Part shown: positions 1-6,779 of the stretch, one piece after another | Numbering within the stretch: position 1 is the first letter of the stretch | How the letters are laid out: each line of letters starts with the position of its first letter | Source: F22 sp963678855 | GTDB lineage: Bacteria > Bacteroidota > Bacteroidia > Bacteroidales > Bacteroidaceae | NCBI GenBank assembly: GCA_963678855.1 | Contig: OY787448.1 | Span: 806,001 to 870,000 of the forward strand | Direction of reading: 5' to 3' | DNA: 64,000 nt | Notes under the pieces: generated by a model | Databases searched by the model: none | The model's input: only the letters and a program-made list of their open reading frames with translations | Told to the model about the DNA's origin: nothing | Made by a program: the position numbers and the translations under genes

Positions 1-24
1 ACCTACAAGGAAAGCCTAATAATA

Positions 25-55
25 TTGGATAAGTGGTAGATTGTTACTATCTTCG
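25..55 (+). promoter_or_regulatory. Candidate promoter of aroC
   Basis: A TTGG at 25-28 is followed 19 nt later by TATCTTCG at 48-55. This matches the Bacteroidota -33/-7 layout with one mismatch in the TAnnTTTG box. Transcription would start near 60 and give a leader of about 30 nt before aroC. Confidence 0.45.
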
Positions 56-90
56 CATGGAAACTAATAACCCGTAACAGACAAACAATT

Positions 91-1170
91 ATGTACAACA
101 ATACATTCGGACATTTGGTTCGCTTGACTAGTTTTGGAGAATCACACGGACCAGCCATTGGCGGCGTTATCGATGGGTTTCCTGCTGGCATAGATATAGA
201 TTTGGATTTTGTACAATCTGAATTGGACAGACGTCGTCCAGGACAATCGCGCATCACCACAAGTAGAAAAGAAGGCGACAAGGTAGAATTCTTGTCGGGT
301 ATCTTTGAAGGAAAGAGTACTGGTTGTCCTATCGGGTTTATCATCCGTAATAACAATCAACATTCCAGTGATTACGATAATATGCGTGAGGTGTATCGTC
401 CTTCTCATGCAGACTATGGCTATATGCAGAAGTACGGCATTCGCGACCACAATGGTGGCGGTCGAAGCAGTGCACGTGAAACTATCGCTCGTGTGGTGGG
501 TGGTGCGCTATCCAAACTGGCATTGAAGCAACTAGGCATAGAGGTCACAGCCTTTGTCTCGCAAGTGCATGACTTAAAGCTAGATAAGCCCTATACAGAA
601 TATGACTTGACTACTATAGAAGATAATGTGGTACGCTGTCCTGACCAAACTCTAGCCAAAGAGATGGAAGAACTGATCTTTGAGACCAAAGGTAAGGGAG
701 ACAGCGTGGGTGGAGAAGTCTTGTGTGTGATTAAGAATGCACCTGCTGGACTAGGACAACCTGTTTTTGGTCGTCTAGGAGCTGCCCTTGGTGGCGCGAT
801 GATGAGCATCAATGCCACTAAAGCATTCCAATATGGAGATGGCGTGGACGCTCCACTCTATACAGGATCGGCACACAATGACATCTTCTATAATGACGGT
901 GGTACGATTCATACGAGAACAAATAACTCTGGAGGTATCCAAGGGGGTATCTCTAACGGAGAGGACATCTATTTCAGAGTGACTTTCAAATCGACAGCTA
1001 CTATCCTGATGGATCAGCCAACTGTAGATTATCAAGGCAACGAAATCGTGCATAAAGCCAAAGGTCGTCACGATCCTTGCGTCGTGCCAAGAGCTGTGCC
1101 TATCGTAGAGGCCATGGCTGCTATGACTATCTTGGACCATTACCTCATGAACAAAGCAACAAGACTGTAA
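91..1170 (+). CDS. aroC: Chorismate synthase
   Basis: Converts 5-enolpyruvylshikimate-3-phosphate to chorismate, the last common step of aromatic biosynthesis, using reduced FMN in the cytoplasm. The 359-residue length is normal for the family. Visible signatures are GESHG at residues 16-20, an RPGQSR stretch near 49-54, RPSHADYGY at 103-111, DHNGGGRSSARET at 119-131 and RHDPCVVPRAVPIVEAM at about 326-342. The first ATG is used; nothing upstream in frame fits the family. The M20 peptidase gene follows after 27 nt, so the two are probably co-transcribed. Its product feeds the aromatic operon at 9.3-13.3 kb and the pab genes near 20-23 kb. Confidence 0.97.
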   Translation: MYNNTFGHLVRLTSFGESHGPAIGGVIDGFPAGIDIDLDFVQSELDRRRPGQSRITTSRKEGDKVEFLSGIFEGKSTGCPIGFIIRNNNQHSSDYDNMREVYRPSHADYGYMQKYGIRDHNGGGRSSARETIARVVGGALSKLALKQLGIEVTAFVSQVHDLKLDKPYTEYDLTTIEDNVVRCPDQTLAKEMEELIFETKGKGDSVGGEVLCVIKNAPAGLGQPVFGRLGAALGGAMMSINATKAFQYGDGVDAPLYTGSAHNDIFYNDGGTIHTRTNNSGGIQGGISNGEDIYFRVTFKSTATILMDQPTVDYQGNEIVHKAKGRHDPCVVPRAVPIVEAMAAMTILDHYLMNKATRL

Positions 1171-1197
1171 ATAACAAAAATATAAACCAAACCAACT

Positions 1198-2568
1198 ATG
1201 ACTATACAAGATTTTATTCAGAGTGAAGAGCCTCGCATCATGGAGGAGCTCTTTTCGTTGATTCGCATTCCTAGTGTGAGTAGTGAATCGGAACATAAAC
1301 CAGATATGCAACGTTGCGCTGAGCAATGGGTAAAGCTTCTTCTTTCATCGGGAGTAGATAAAGCCGAAGTATACCAAACCAAAGGACACCCAGTGGTCGT
1401 TGGGGAAAAGATAGTAGACCCAGCAGCTCCTACCGTACTAATCTATGGTCACTACGATGTGATGCCTGTAGCTCCATTGAGCCTTTGGGCATCGGATCCT
1501 TTCGAGCCAGAGATCCGCGATGGCCGCATCTGGGCACGTGGTGCTGATGACGATAAAGGACAAAGTTATATTCAAGCTAAAGCTTTTGAGTACCTAGTAC
1601 AAGAGGGCTTGCTGAAGCACAATGTGAAGTTCTTGCTTGAGGGTGAAGAAGAAATCGGTAGCCCAAGCCTAGAAGCGTTCTGTCAAGAAAACCTAGAGAT
1701 GCTAAAAGCAGATATTATCTTGGTGAGTGACACGTCTATGCTAGGCGATGACCTGCCTTCTATCACAACAGGTCTTCGTGGTTTAGCTTACTGGGAAGTA
1801 GAAGTCACTGGTCCTAACCGCGACCTGCACTCAGGCCACTTCGGTGGGGCTGTACACAACCCAATCAATGCGCTATGCAATATCATGACAGAGCTTCAAG
1901 GTAAAGATGGACGCATTACGGTACCTGGTTTCTACGATGATGTCGTGCCATTGAGCCAACGTGAACGCGATATGATTGCATCGATTCCTTTCGATGAGCA
2001 AGCATACAAAGATAAACTAGAAGTCAACGAACTATTTGGTGAAGAAGGCTTCTCTACACTAGAGCGTAATAGCTGCCGTCCAAGTTTCGATTTGTGTGGT
2101 ATCTATGGTGGATATACTGGTGAAGGCAGCAAGACGGTGCTTCCATCGAAGGCAACTGCTAAATTGTCTACCCGCCTAGTAGCCAACCAAGACCACGAAA
2201 CGATCTCTGAGATGATGAAAGCGCATATCGAGAAGATTGCTCCTAAGAGTGTGAAGGTCAAAGTGACTCCACTTCACGGTGGTGATGCGTATCTATGTCC
2301 TATCGACTTGCCTGCATATCAAGCGGCTGAGATTGGCTTTGAAGAAGCCTTCGGCAAGAAGCCACTTGCGGTACGTCGTGGAGGTAGTATCCCTATCATC
2401 TCTACCTTTGAGAAAGTTCTTGGTATCAAGAGCATTTTAATGGGATTCGGACTAGAAAGCAACGGTATCCACGGACCAAATGAAAACTGCCGTTTGGATA
2501 TTTGGCGTAAGGGCTTGGTAGCTGTGACTCGTTTCCACCAAGAGTTTGATAAAATCATGGCGAAATAA
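1198..2568 (+). CDS. M20-family metallopeptidase (dipeptidase)
   Basis: A 456-residue zinc-dependent peptidase of the M20 family, in the branch usually annotated as dipeptidase or acetylornithine deacetylase-like. Metal and catalytic motifs are visible: GHYDVMP with H85 and D87, GADDDKG near 116-122 bearing the bridging aspartate, and GEEEIGS near 149-155 with the catalytic and metal-binding glutamates. The lid-domain motif LHSGHFGG is also present. There is no signal peptide, so it is probably cytoplasmic and hydrolyses short peptides, which suits an amino-acid-fermenting bacterium. It follows aroC by 27 nt. The exact substrate cannot be read from the sequence. Confidence 0.9.
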   Translation: MTIQDFIQSEEPRIMEELFSLIRIPSVSSESEHKPDMQRCAEQWVKLLLSSGVDKAEVYQTKGHPVVVGEKIVDPAAPTVLIYGHYDVMPVAPLSLWASDPFEPEIRDGRIWARGADDDKGQSYIQAKAFEYLVQEGLLKHNVKFLLEGEEEIGSPSLEAFCQENLEMLKADIILVSDTSMLGDDLPSITTGLRGLAYWEVEVTGPNRDLHSGHFGGAVHNPINALCNIMTELQGKDGRITVPGFYDDVVPLSQRERDMIASIPFDEQAYKDKLEVNELFGEEGFSTLERNSCRPSFDLCGIYGGYTGEGSKTVLPSKATAKLSTRLVANQDHETISEMMKAHIEKIAPKSVKVKVTPLHGGDAYLCPIDLPAYQAAEIGFEEAFGKKPLAVRRGGSIPIISTFEKVLGIKSILMGFGLESNGIHGPNENCRLDIWRKGLVAVTRFHQEFDKIMAK

Positions 2569-2590
2569 CTTCTAGTTGACTGATTTTTAT

Positions 2591-2641
2591 TATCTTTGTC
2601 GCTCAGTAGAAAAGGAGAGGAAACTCCTTGCTACTGAGCGA
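2591..2641 (+). promoter_or_regulatory. trpS promoter box and 5'-terminal stem-loop
   Basis: TATCTTTG at 2591-2598 is a perfect -7 box. Immediately after it lies a long hairpin: CGCTCAGTAG at 2600-2609 pairs with CTACTGAGCG at 2632-2641, with an inner AAGGAG/CTCCTT stem. The expected start site (about 2602-2603) places the hairpin at the very 5' end of the trpS mRNA. No U-tract follows, so it is not an ordinary terminator. It may stabilise the message or control it. The -33 match is weak. Confidence 0.55.
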
Positions 2642-2713
2642 TAAAGATTTTGTATGAGGGACTTTTCCTGTCTCTTCTATAAAACAATATTTTATAATTT
2701 AGTATATACCAAA

Positions 2714-3703
2714 ATGAAGGAAAAAGTAATTAGCGGAATGCGCCCGACGGGTAACTTACACCTAGGGAATTATTTCGGAGCTGTACGTAGCTTCTTAGAG
2801 ATGCAAAACAAATACGACTGTATGTTTTTCATCGCTGATTGGCACTCCTTCACGACGCACCCTAAACCTGAAGCCATTCGTAATAACGCATACACTATCC
2901 TAGCAGAGTATCTAGCATGTGGTATCGATCCAGAAGTGGCACCTATCTATATTCAAAGTGATGTCAAAGAGGTACTAGAGCTTTATCTATACCTAAATAT
3001 GAATGCTTATCTTGGTGAGCTAGAACGTACGACTTCGTTTAAGGAAAAAGCACGTAAGCAACCAGAGAATGTCAATGCAGGTCTTTTGACATATCCTACA
3101 TTGATGGCAGCCGACATCCTTATTCACCGTGCACACAAAGTGCCTGTAGGTAAAGATCAGGAACAAAACATGGAGATGGCGCGTAAGTTTGCCCGTCGTT
3201 TCAACCATATGTATGGGGAGGAAGTATTCCCTATTCCACAATCATTCTCTCTAGCCGATACAGCGATTAAGATTCCTGGACTAGATGGTAGTGGTAAGAT
3301 GGGTAAGAGTGAAGGTAACTGTATCTATTTGATGGATGAAGAAAAAGTCATCCGTAAGAAGGTGATGAAAGCGGTAACTGATTCGGGTCCAACGGAACCA
3401 AATAGCGAACGTCCTGAAGTAATCGAGAACCTATTTACGTTCTTAGATATCGTATCGACTAAGGAGACATACGATTACTTCGACGAGAAGTGGAACGACT
3501 GTTCTATCCGTTACGGAGACTTGAAGAAGCAACTTGCTGAAGATATCGTAGCATATACAAGTCCTATCCGCGAGCGCATCGAGATGTACTCTTCTGATAG
3601 AGCGTTGCTAGATCGTATCGCTGCTGAAGGTGCTGAAAAGGCACGTGCTAGTGCAGCTGAGACATTGCGTGTAGTGCGTGAGACTATTGGTTTCGACCGA
3701 TAA
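2714..3703 (+). CDS. trpS: Tryptophanyl-tRNA synthetase
   Basis: Charges tRNA-Trp with tryptophan; a class I aminoacyl-tRNA synthetase of 329 residues, the usual bacterial size. The HIGH-type motif is NLHLGNY (14-20) and the KMSKS-type motif is KMGKS (195-199). The start MKEKVISGMRPTGNLHLG was chosen because family members begin directly with this strand; an in-frame ATG 60 nt upstream would add an AT-rich, Phe/Tyr-rich tail with no family counterpart. The gene has its own promoter at 2591 and ends in a strong terminator at 3729, so it is monocistronic. Confidence 0.96.
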   Translation: MKEKVISGMRPTGNLHLGNYFGAVRSFLEMQNKYDCMFFIADWHSFTTHPKPEAIRNNAYTILAEYLACGIDPEVAPIYIQSDVKEVLELYLYLNMNAYLGELERTTSFKEKARKQPENVNAGLLTYPTLMAADILIHRAHKVPVGKDQEQNMEMARKFARRFNHMYGEEVFPIPQSFSLADTAIKIPGLDGSGKMGKSEGNCIYLMDEEKVIRKKVMKAVTDSGPTEPNSERPEVIENLFTFLDIVSTKETYDYFDEKWNDCSIRYGDLKKQLAEDIVAYTSPIRERIEMYSSDRALLDRIAAEGAEKARASAAETLRVVRETIGFDR

Positions 3704-3728
3704 GACTTACGGAAAATCATATTACCCC

Positions 3729-3766
3729 AAAAGCCATAAGACTATCAAGTCTTATGGCTTTTATCT
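3729..3766 (+). terminator. Terminator of trpS
   Basis: AAAAGCCATAAGACT (3729-3743) and AGTCTTATGGCTTTT (3748-3762) form a perfect 15-bp stem with a 4-nt loop, followed by a short T-rich run. Confidence 0.9.
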
Positions 3767-3850
3767 TTAGCGAGAGCTACACATTATTTCTAACTAAACT
3801 CATAAGTCAAAAGAAAAAAAACAAATATGTTTCATATTACAAAAAAACAC

Positions 3851-3858
3851 TATCTTTG
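3851..3858 (+). promoter_or_regulatory. Candidate promoter of the unknown gene pair
   Basis: A perfect -7 box TATCTTTG with a poor -33 element (TTTC at 3830-3833). The start site near 3863 leaves about 110 nt of AT-rich leader before the ATG at 3974. Confidence 0.5.
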
Positions 3859-3973
3859 TAATATATAAAACAAGAAAATGTGACAGCTTACAACTAGCCC
3901 ATAGATTAAAGATACGCAACGTTAATCTTTATACTAGCCATCTACAAAAACAAAACTTATTTTATAATCACGT

Positions 3974-4516
3974 ATGCACAATATAATTAATTCCATTAAG
4001 CCCATAGCTCCTGTGGAGAAATATCTTGTCACTAGAATATTCGTTTGCTTAAACAAAGCAGAATTCTCCTCAGACAAATATACAATCTTTGCTGATATTG
4101 AACACCTTAAAAATAAAAACAAATTTGAGGTTGTTATTTTCAGTGATACTTATTTTGAATACCATCTGAGACCATATATCGAAAACACTTCAGCTAGTGG
4201 ATATAACATCAATGTAGACATATTACCCGAGGATTTAAAATACTATTATTGCCAACCACACGAAGTTATCTTTAAGGAAGCTGTGTTTAAACGAATTAAG
4301 AATCAAGGTATTAATGCGGCAGTACACAATTCTGATTTGGAAAAAGGAATAGACGACAAGCCTAAGGAGTATTATTCAATTATTATACCTTGTTTATTAG
4401 ATTATAATGATATTACTCAAAAGCTTGAATTTGACAATGAACAATCTCCTAATGTTTTAGCTGAACGGATCTATTTATATGGATACGTTAGCAGGGCTGA
4501 AACAGTTAAATCATGA
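3974..4516 (+). CDS. Hypothetical protein, unrecognised
   Basis: A 180-residue protein that I cannot assign to any family. It has no signal peptide, membrane segment or obvious catalytic motif. It is rich in Ile, Tyr, Asn, Glu and Lys, and its DNA is visibly more AT-rich than flanking housekeeping genes, suggesting fast evolution or foreign origin. It stands behind its own -7 box after the trpS terminator. The next reading frame overlaps its 3' end by 38 nt, or follows after 40 nt if the second ATG is used. The two genes are probably co-transcribed. Confidence 0.6.
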   Translation: MHNIINSIKPIAPVEKYLVTRIFVCLNKAEFSSDKYTIFADIEHLKNKNKFEVVIFSDTYFEYHLRPYIENTSASGYNINVDILPEDLKYYYCQPHEVIFKEAVFKRIKNQGINAAVHNSDLEKGIDDKPKEYYSIIIPCLLDYNDITQKLEFDNEQSPNVLAERIYLYGYVSRAETVKS

Positions 4517-5360
4517 AGGTAAAATAAATAATACTCTCCCCTTAATCAAACTGAACATGAATCAACAAAAAGAAGTTCCTAAGTATCATGATATTTGGGT
4601 CAAAAAAGATTATTTGCAAGGAGTTAAGCTCAAAATAGTAGAAGCCTACACTCAAGACATTAGTTTATTTTCAAGTTATACTAACAAGAACATAAACTGC
4701 CTAGTGCTGAAAATGTCAATAGTAGAATCCAAAGCACGAATTATGCGGAAGCCCTTAATTTCATATAACCCATCAGGAGATTTTAGAGTAATAGTAACAA
4801 CTGACTCGCCCGAAGCTCAATATTTCCTAACACAGAAAGATAACCCGCACATCTTTAAAGAGATTACCCCTATTGACTACGTAGACTTACAAATTAACAT
4901 TGACGATACTATTATGCCTTGTTTAATTCACCATAAAACCGTCTGCAAGTTCAAAGAAAACAACTTAATAAATATCACAAAAAAGGAACATGATTTACAC
5001 AAACTGATTATCACCTTCTTTGCTCGTCCTAATACCCTAATTATAAAATCCAATTTCTGGGACTTAGCCCCAAATGAATTAGAAAATTGTATCTCTACAA
5101 TTGCAAATGATCAGTTTTGGGAAAGCTATAGCACAAGTATAAATCTTATAGCAAGAGAAGATGCCTCATATGCTAGGGTAGAATTAGCATGGGAATCAAA
5201 CAAAGAGTTTCCTTATGTAACTCATATTGAGATGTCATGTATTTTAAGTGATGAAGTTAGGGGAATTTGTTGGTCATTGATTGATTTAATAAACAAAGGT
5301 GTACTGGATGTTAGTTCTATAAAAGATGGGCAAATATGGAAACTAAGCTCTTTATATTGA
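4479..5360 (+). CDS. Hypothetical protein, unrecognised (partner of the preceding gene)
   Basis: Up to 293 residues from an ATG at 4479 that overlaps the upstream gene by 38 nt. A second ATG at 4557 (MNQQKEVPKYHD) would give 267 residues and a 40-nt gap; the A-rich context makes 4557 about equally plausible. No known domain, signal peptide or membrane helix is evident. Composition is soluble and AT-biased like its neighbour. The gene ends next to the repeat-rich spacer before bioB. A frameshifted single gene is possible, but both frames look coding up to the overlap. Confidence 0.6.
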   Translation: MDTLAGLKQLNHEGKINNTLPLIKLNMNQQKEVPKYHDIWVKKDYLQGVKLKIVEAYTQDISLFSSYTNKNINCLVLKMSIVESKARIMRKPLISYNPSGDFRVIVTTDSPEAQYFLTQKDNPHIFKEITPIDYVDLQINIDDTIMPCLIHHKTVCKFKENNLINITKKEHDLHKLIITFFARPNTLIIKSNFWDLAPNELENCISTIANDQFWESYSTSINLIAREDASYARVELAWESNKEFPYVTHIEMSCILSDEVRGICWSLIDLINKGVLDVSSIKDGQIWKLSSLY

Positions 5361-5426
5361 TTCTGTTTTAAATAAAACTTTTTGTGCGATAATGCTTAGG
5401 ATTATTTTTTTTCAAGCTTCCCAGAC

Positions 5427-5493
5427 TCGATCCACTGCACTGTTTCAATCGAACCAGTGCAGTGAATCGATTGAAACAGTGCAGTGAATCGAC
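5427..5493. repeat. Modular palindromic repeat, element A (22-18-22 layout)
   Basis: Three modules, each starting with TCGA, of 22, 18 and 22 nt. CACTGCACTGTTTCAATCGA (5433-5452) is the perfect 20-nt reverse complement of 5467-5486. CAGTGCAGTGAATCGA occurs directly at 5455-5470 and 5477-5492, a 22-bp period. The middle copy sits in the loop, so the left arm can pair with either right copy. The element lies in the convergent spacer upstream of a bidirectional terminator. Confidence 0.85.
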
Positions 5494-5515
5494 TTGCAGA
5501 TAGTATACTAGCAAA

Positions 5516-5553
5516 CAATTAAAGCCTATTCCGTGAAGAATAGGCTTTAATTG
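5516..5553. terminator. Bidirectional terminator between the unknown pair and bioB
   Basis: CAATTAAAGCCTATTC (5516-5531) pairs perfectly with 5538-5553 across a 6-nt loop. It can serve both converging transcripts. It sits between repeat elements A and B. Confidence 0.85.
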
Positions 5554-5595
5554 TACTATATGTAGCTTTGGTTTTCGTGGGCTAAGTAAAGAGAC

Positions 5596-5665
5596 AGTCG
5601 ATTCAGCCAGTCGTTTCAATCGATTCAACAGGCTGAATCGATTGAAACAGCAGGCTGAATCGACT
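5596..5665. repeat. Modular palindromic repeat, element B (22-18-22 layout)
   Basis: Same layout as element A with a different variable core. AGTCGATTCAGCC (5596-5608) pairs with 5653-5665. GTTTCAATCGATTCA (5613-5627) pairs with 5634-5648. CAGGCTGAATCGA is directly repeated at 5629 and 5651, a 22-bp period. Together elements A and B and the terminator account for most of the 400-bp gene-free spacer 5361-5762; nothing else is evident there. Confidence 0.85.
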
Positions 5666-5762
5666 CTGGCAAAGTAAGGGAAGACATTATTAAAGCATAA
5701 GAGTACTCTTTTCTTATACTAAGCAGCAACACTTAGCATATGTACATCCTCAGAGTAAAACC

Positions 5763-6713
5763 TTACAACGCTTTCTTTAAGTCCTCAGTCACTCGACTGA
5801 TCATCTCCATATCCGACTGTGTATTGCAGCCCACGGTAGTCAGGTAATTACCAGTTAGGAGGGCACTGACTCCACCATAGAGTGTCTTCTCCATAAATGG
5901 CAAGATAGACTTGCGCCCACCCGCAATACGGAGCATGGCTTTAGGACAAGCGATTTTAAACATGGCCAGTGTGGTACGGATTTCTTCTTCGCTCAATGGC
6001 TCGGCATCGGCTAGTGGCGTACCAGGTACAGGCATCAGGATATTGATAACTACTGAATCGACTTCTAGTTCTCGGAGTAAAAGGGCCATATCGATGCGGT
6101 CTTCCATCGTCTCACCCATACCAATAATCCCGCCGCTACATACGGTCATGCCGATTTCTTTGGCCCACTGGATGACTTCTATTTTTTCTTCCATCGTGTG
6201 GGTAGTGACTAGCTTAGGAAACATCCTTGGGGAAGTCTCTAGGTTGCAGTGGTATCTGCGCACACCATGATTATAGAGTTGCTGGAGCTTCTCTTTAGAA
6301 ATCAAGCCCATAGACGCACACATATTAATAGGTGTGCCTGCTTCTTGTACCTTATCTATAGAGGCACATAGGGTATCTAGGTGGCTTTGAGAGATGCCGC
6401 GGCCACTAGTCACCAAAGAAAAATAGTCGACTCCATACGAAGCTGCTTCTTGAGTTTGCTTCAGAATCTCTTCTTCTTTAACCAATGCATAGCGTGGCAC
6501 ACCCGTAGCAAAATGCTTAGACTGAGAGCACCATTTGCAATCTTCTTGACATAATCCCGAACGGGCATTGATAATGCTGCATGTTTCAAAACTGCTGCCT
6601 TGATTGGCTAGGCGGGCTTGGTGGGCTAATGTATATAGAGGAGTCTTGTCGTTTGCGTGGACAAGATTGAGTAAGGCTTCTTTAGAATAAGCCTCATTAG
6701 TATATTGTGTCAT
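5763..6713 (-). CDS. bioB: Biotin synthase
   Basis: Radical SAM enzyme that inserts sulfur into dethiobiotin, the last step of biotin synthesis. The 316-residue protein carries the radical SAM cluster motif CxxxCxxC as C55, C59 and C62 in the segment CQEDCKWCSQS, and the BioB hallmark NLETS in HCNLETSPRMF. Length fits the family. It lies 66 nt downstream of the TonB-dependent receptor gene on the same strand, with a hairpin between them, so it may be read from the receptor promoter in part. No other biotin genes are in the window. The transcript ends at the bidirectional terminator at 5516-5553. Confidence 0.95.
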   Translation of the reverse strand: MTQYTNEAYSKEALLNLVHANDKTPLYTLAHQARLANQGSSFETCSIINARSGLCQEDCKWCSQSKHFATGVPRYALVKEEEILKQTQEAASYGVDYFSLVTSGRGISQSHLDTLCASIDKVQEAGTPINMCASMGLISKEKLQQLYNHGVRRYHCNLETSPRMFPKLVTTHTMEEKIEVIQWAKEIGMTVCSGGIIGMGETMEDRIDMALLLRELEVDSVVINILMPVPGTPLADAEPLSEEEIRTTLAMFKIACPKAMLRIAGGRKSILPFMEKTLYGGVSALLTGNYLTTVGCNTQSDMEMISRVTEDLKKAL

Positions 6714-6736
6714 TCTGTAATCGTTTTAGAAAAGGA

Positions 6737-6767
6737 CATGCTGCTAGACTCAAGGCCTAGCAGCATG
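6737..6767 (-). terminator. Hairpin between the TonB receptor gene and bioB
   Basis: CATGCTGCTAG (6737-6747) pairs with CTAGCAGCATG (6757-6767). On the minus strand it is followed by TCCTTTTCT, a mediocre U-tract. It could be a weak terminator that lowers bioB expression relative to the receptor. Confidence 0.6.
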
Positions 6768-6779
6768 CATCTTATGGTT

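Noticed and set aside
775..1326. Antisense reading frames of 60-180 codons across conserved genes (for example opposite aroC, ffh, rho, gltB)
   Set aside because: They lie opposite clearly coding frames, have no family resemblance and no promoters; they are shadows of codon bias.
2654..2713. N-terminal extension of TrpRS or a leader peptide for Trp attenuation
   Set aside because: The stretch is in frame with trpS, has no Trp codons and no stop, and does not resemble TrpRS; it is read as 5' leader.
4479..4556. Frameshift joining the two unknown genes into one
   Set aside because: Both frames have their own start codons and the overlap is short; no homologous full-length protein is known to me to support a fusion.
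3974..5360. Toxin-antitoxin or phage-defence pair
   Set aside because: Neither protein shows nuclease, NTPase, TIR, HTH or membrane features; calling it a defence system would be invention.
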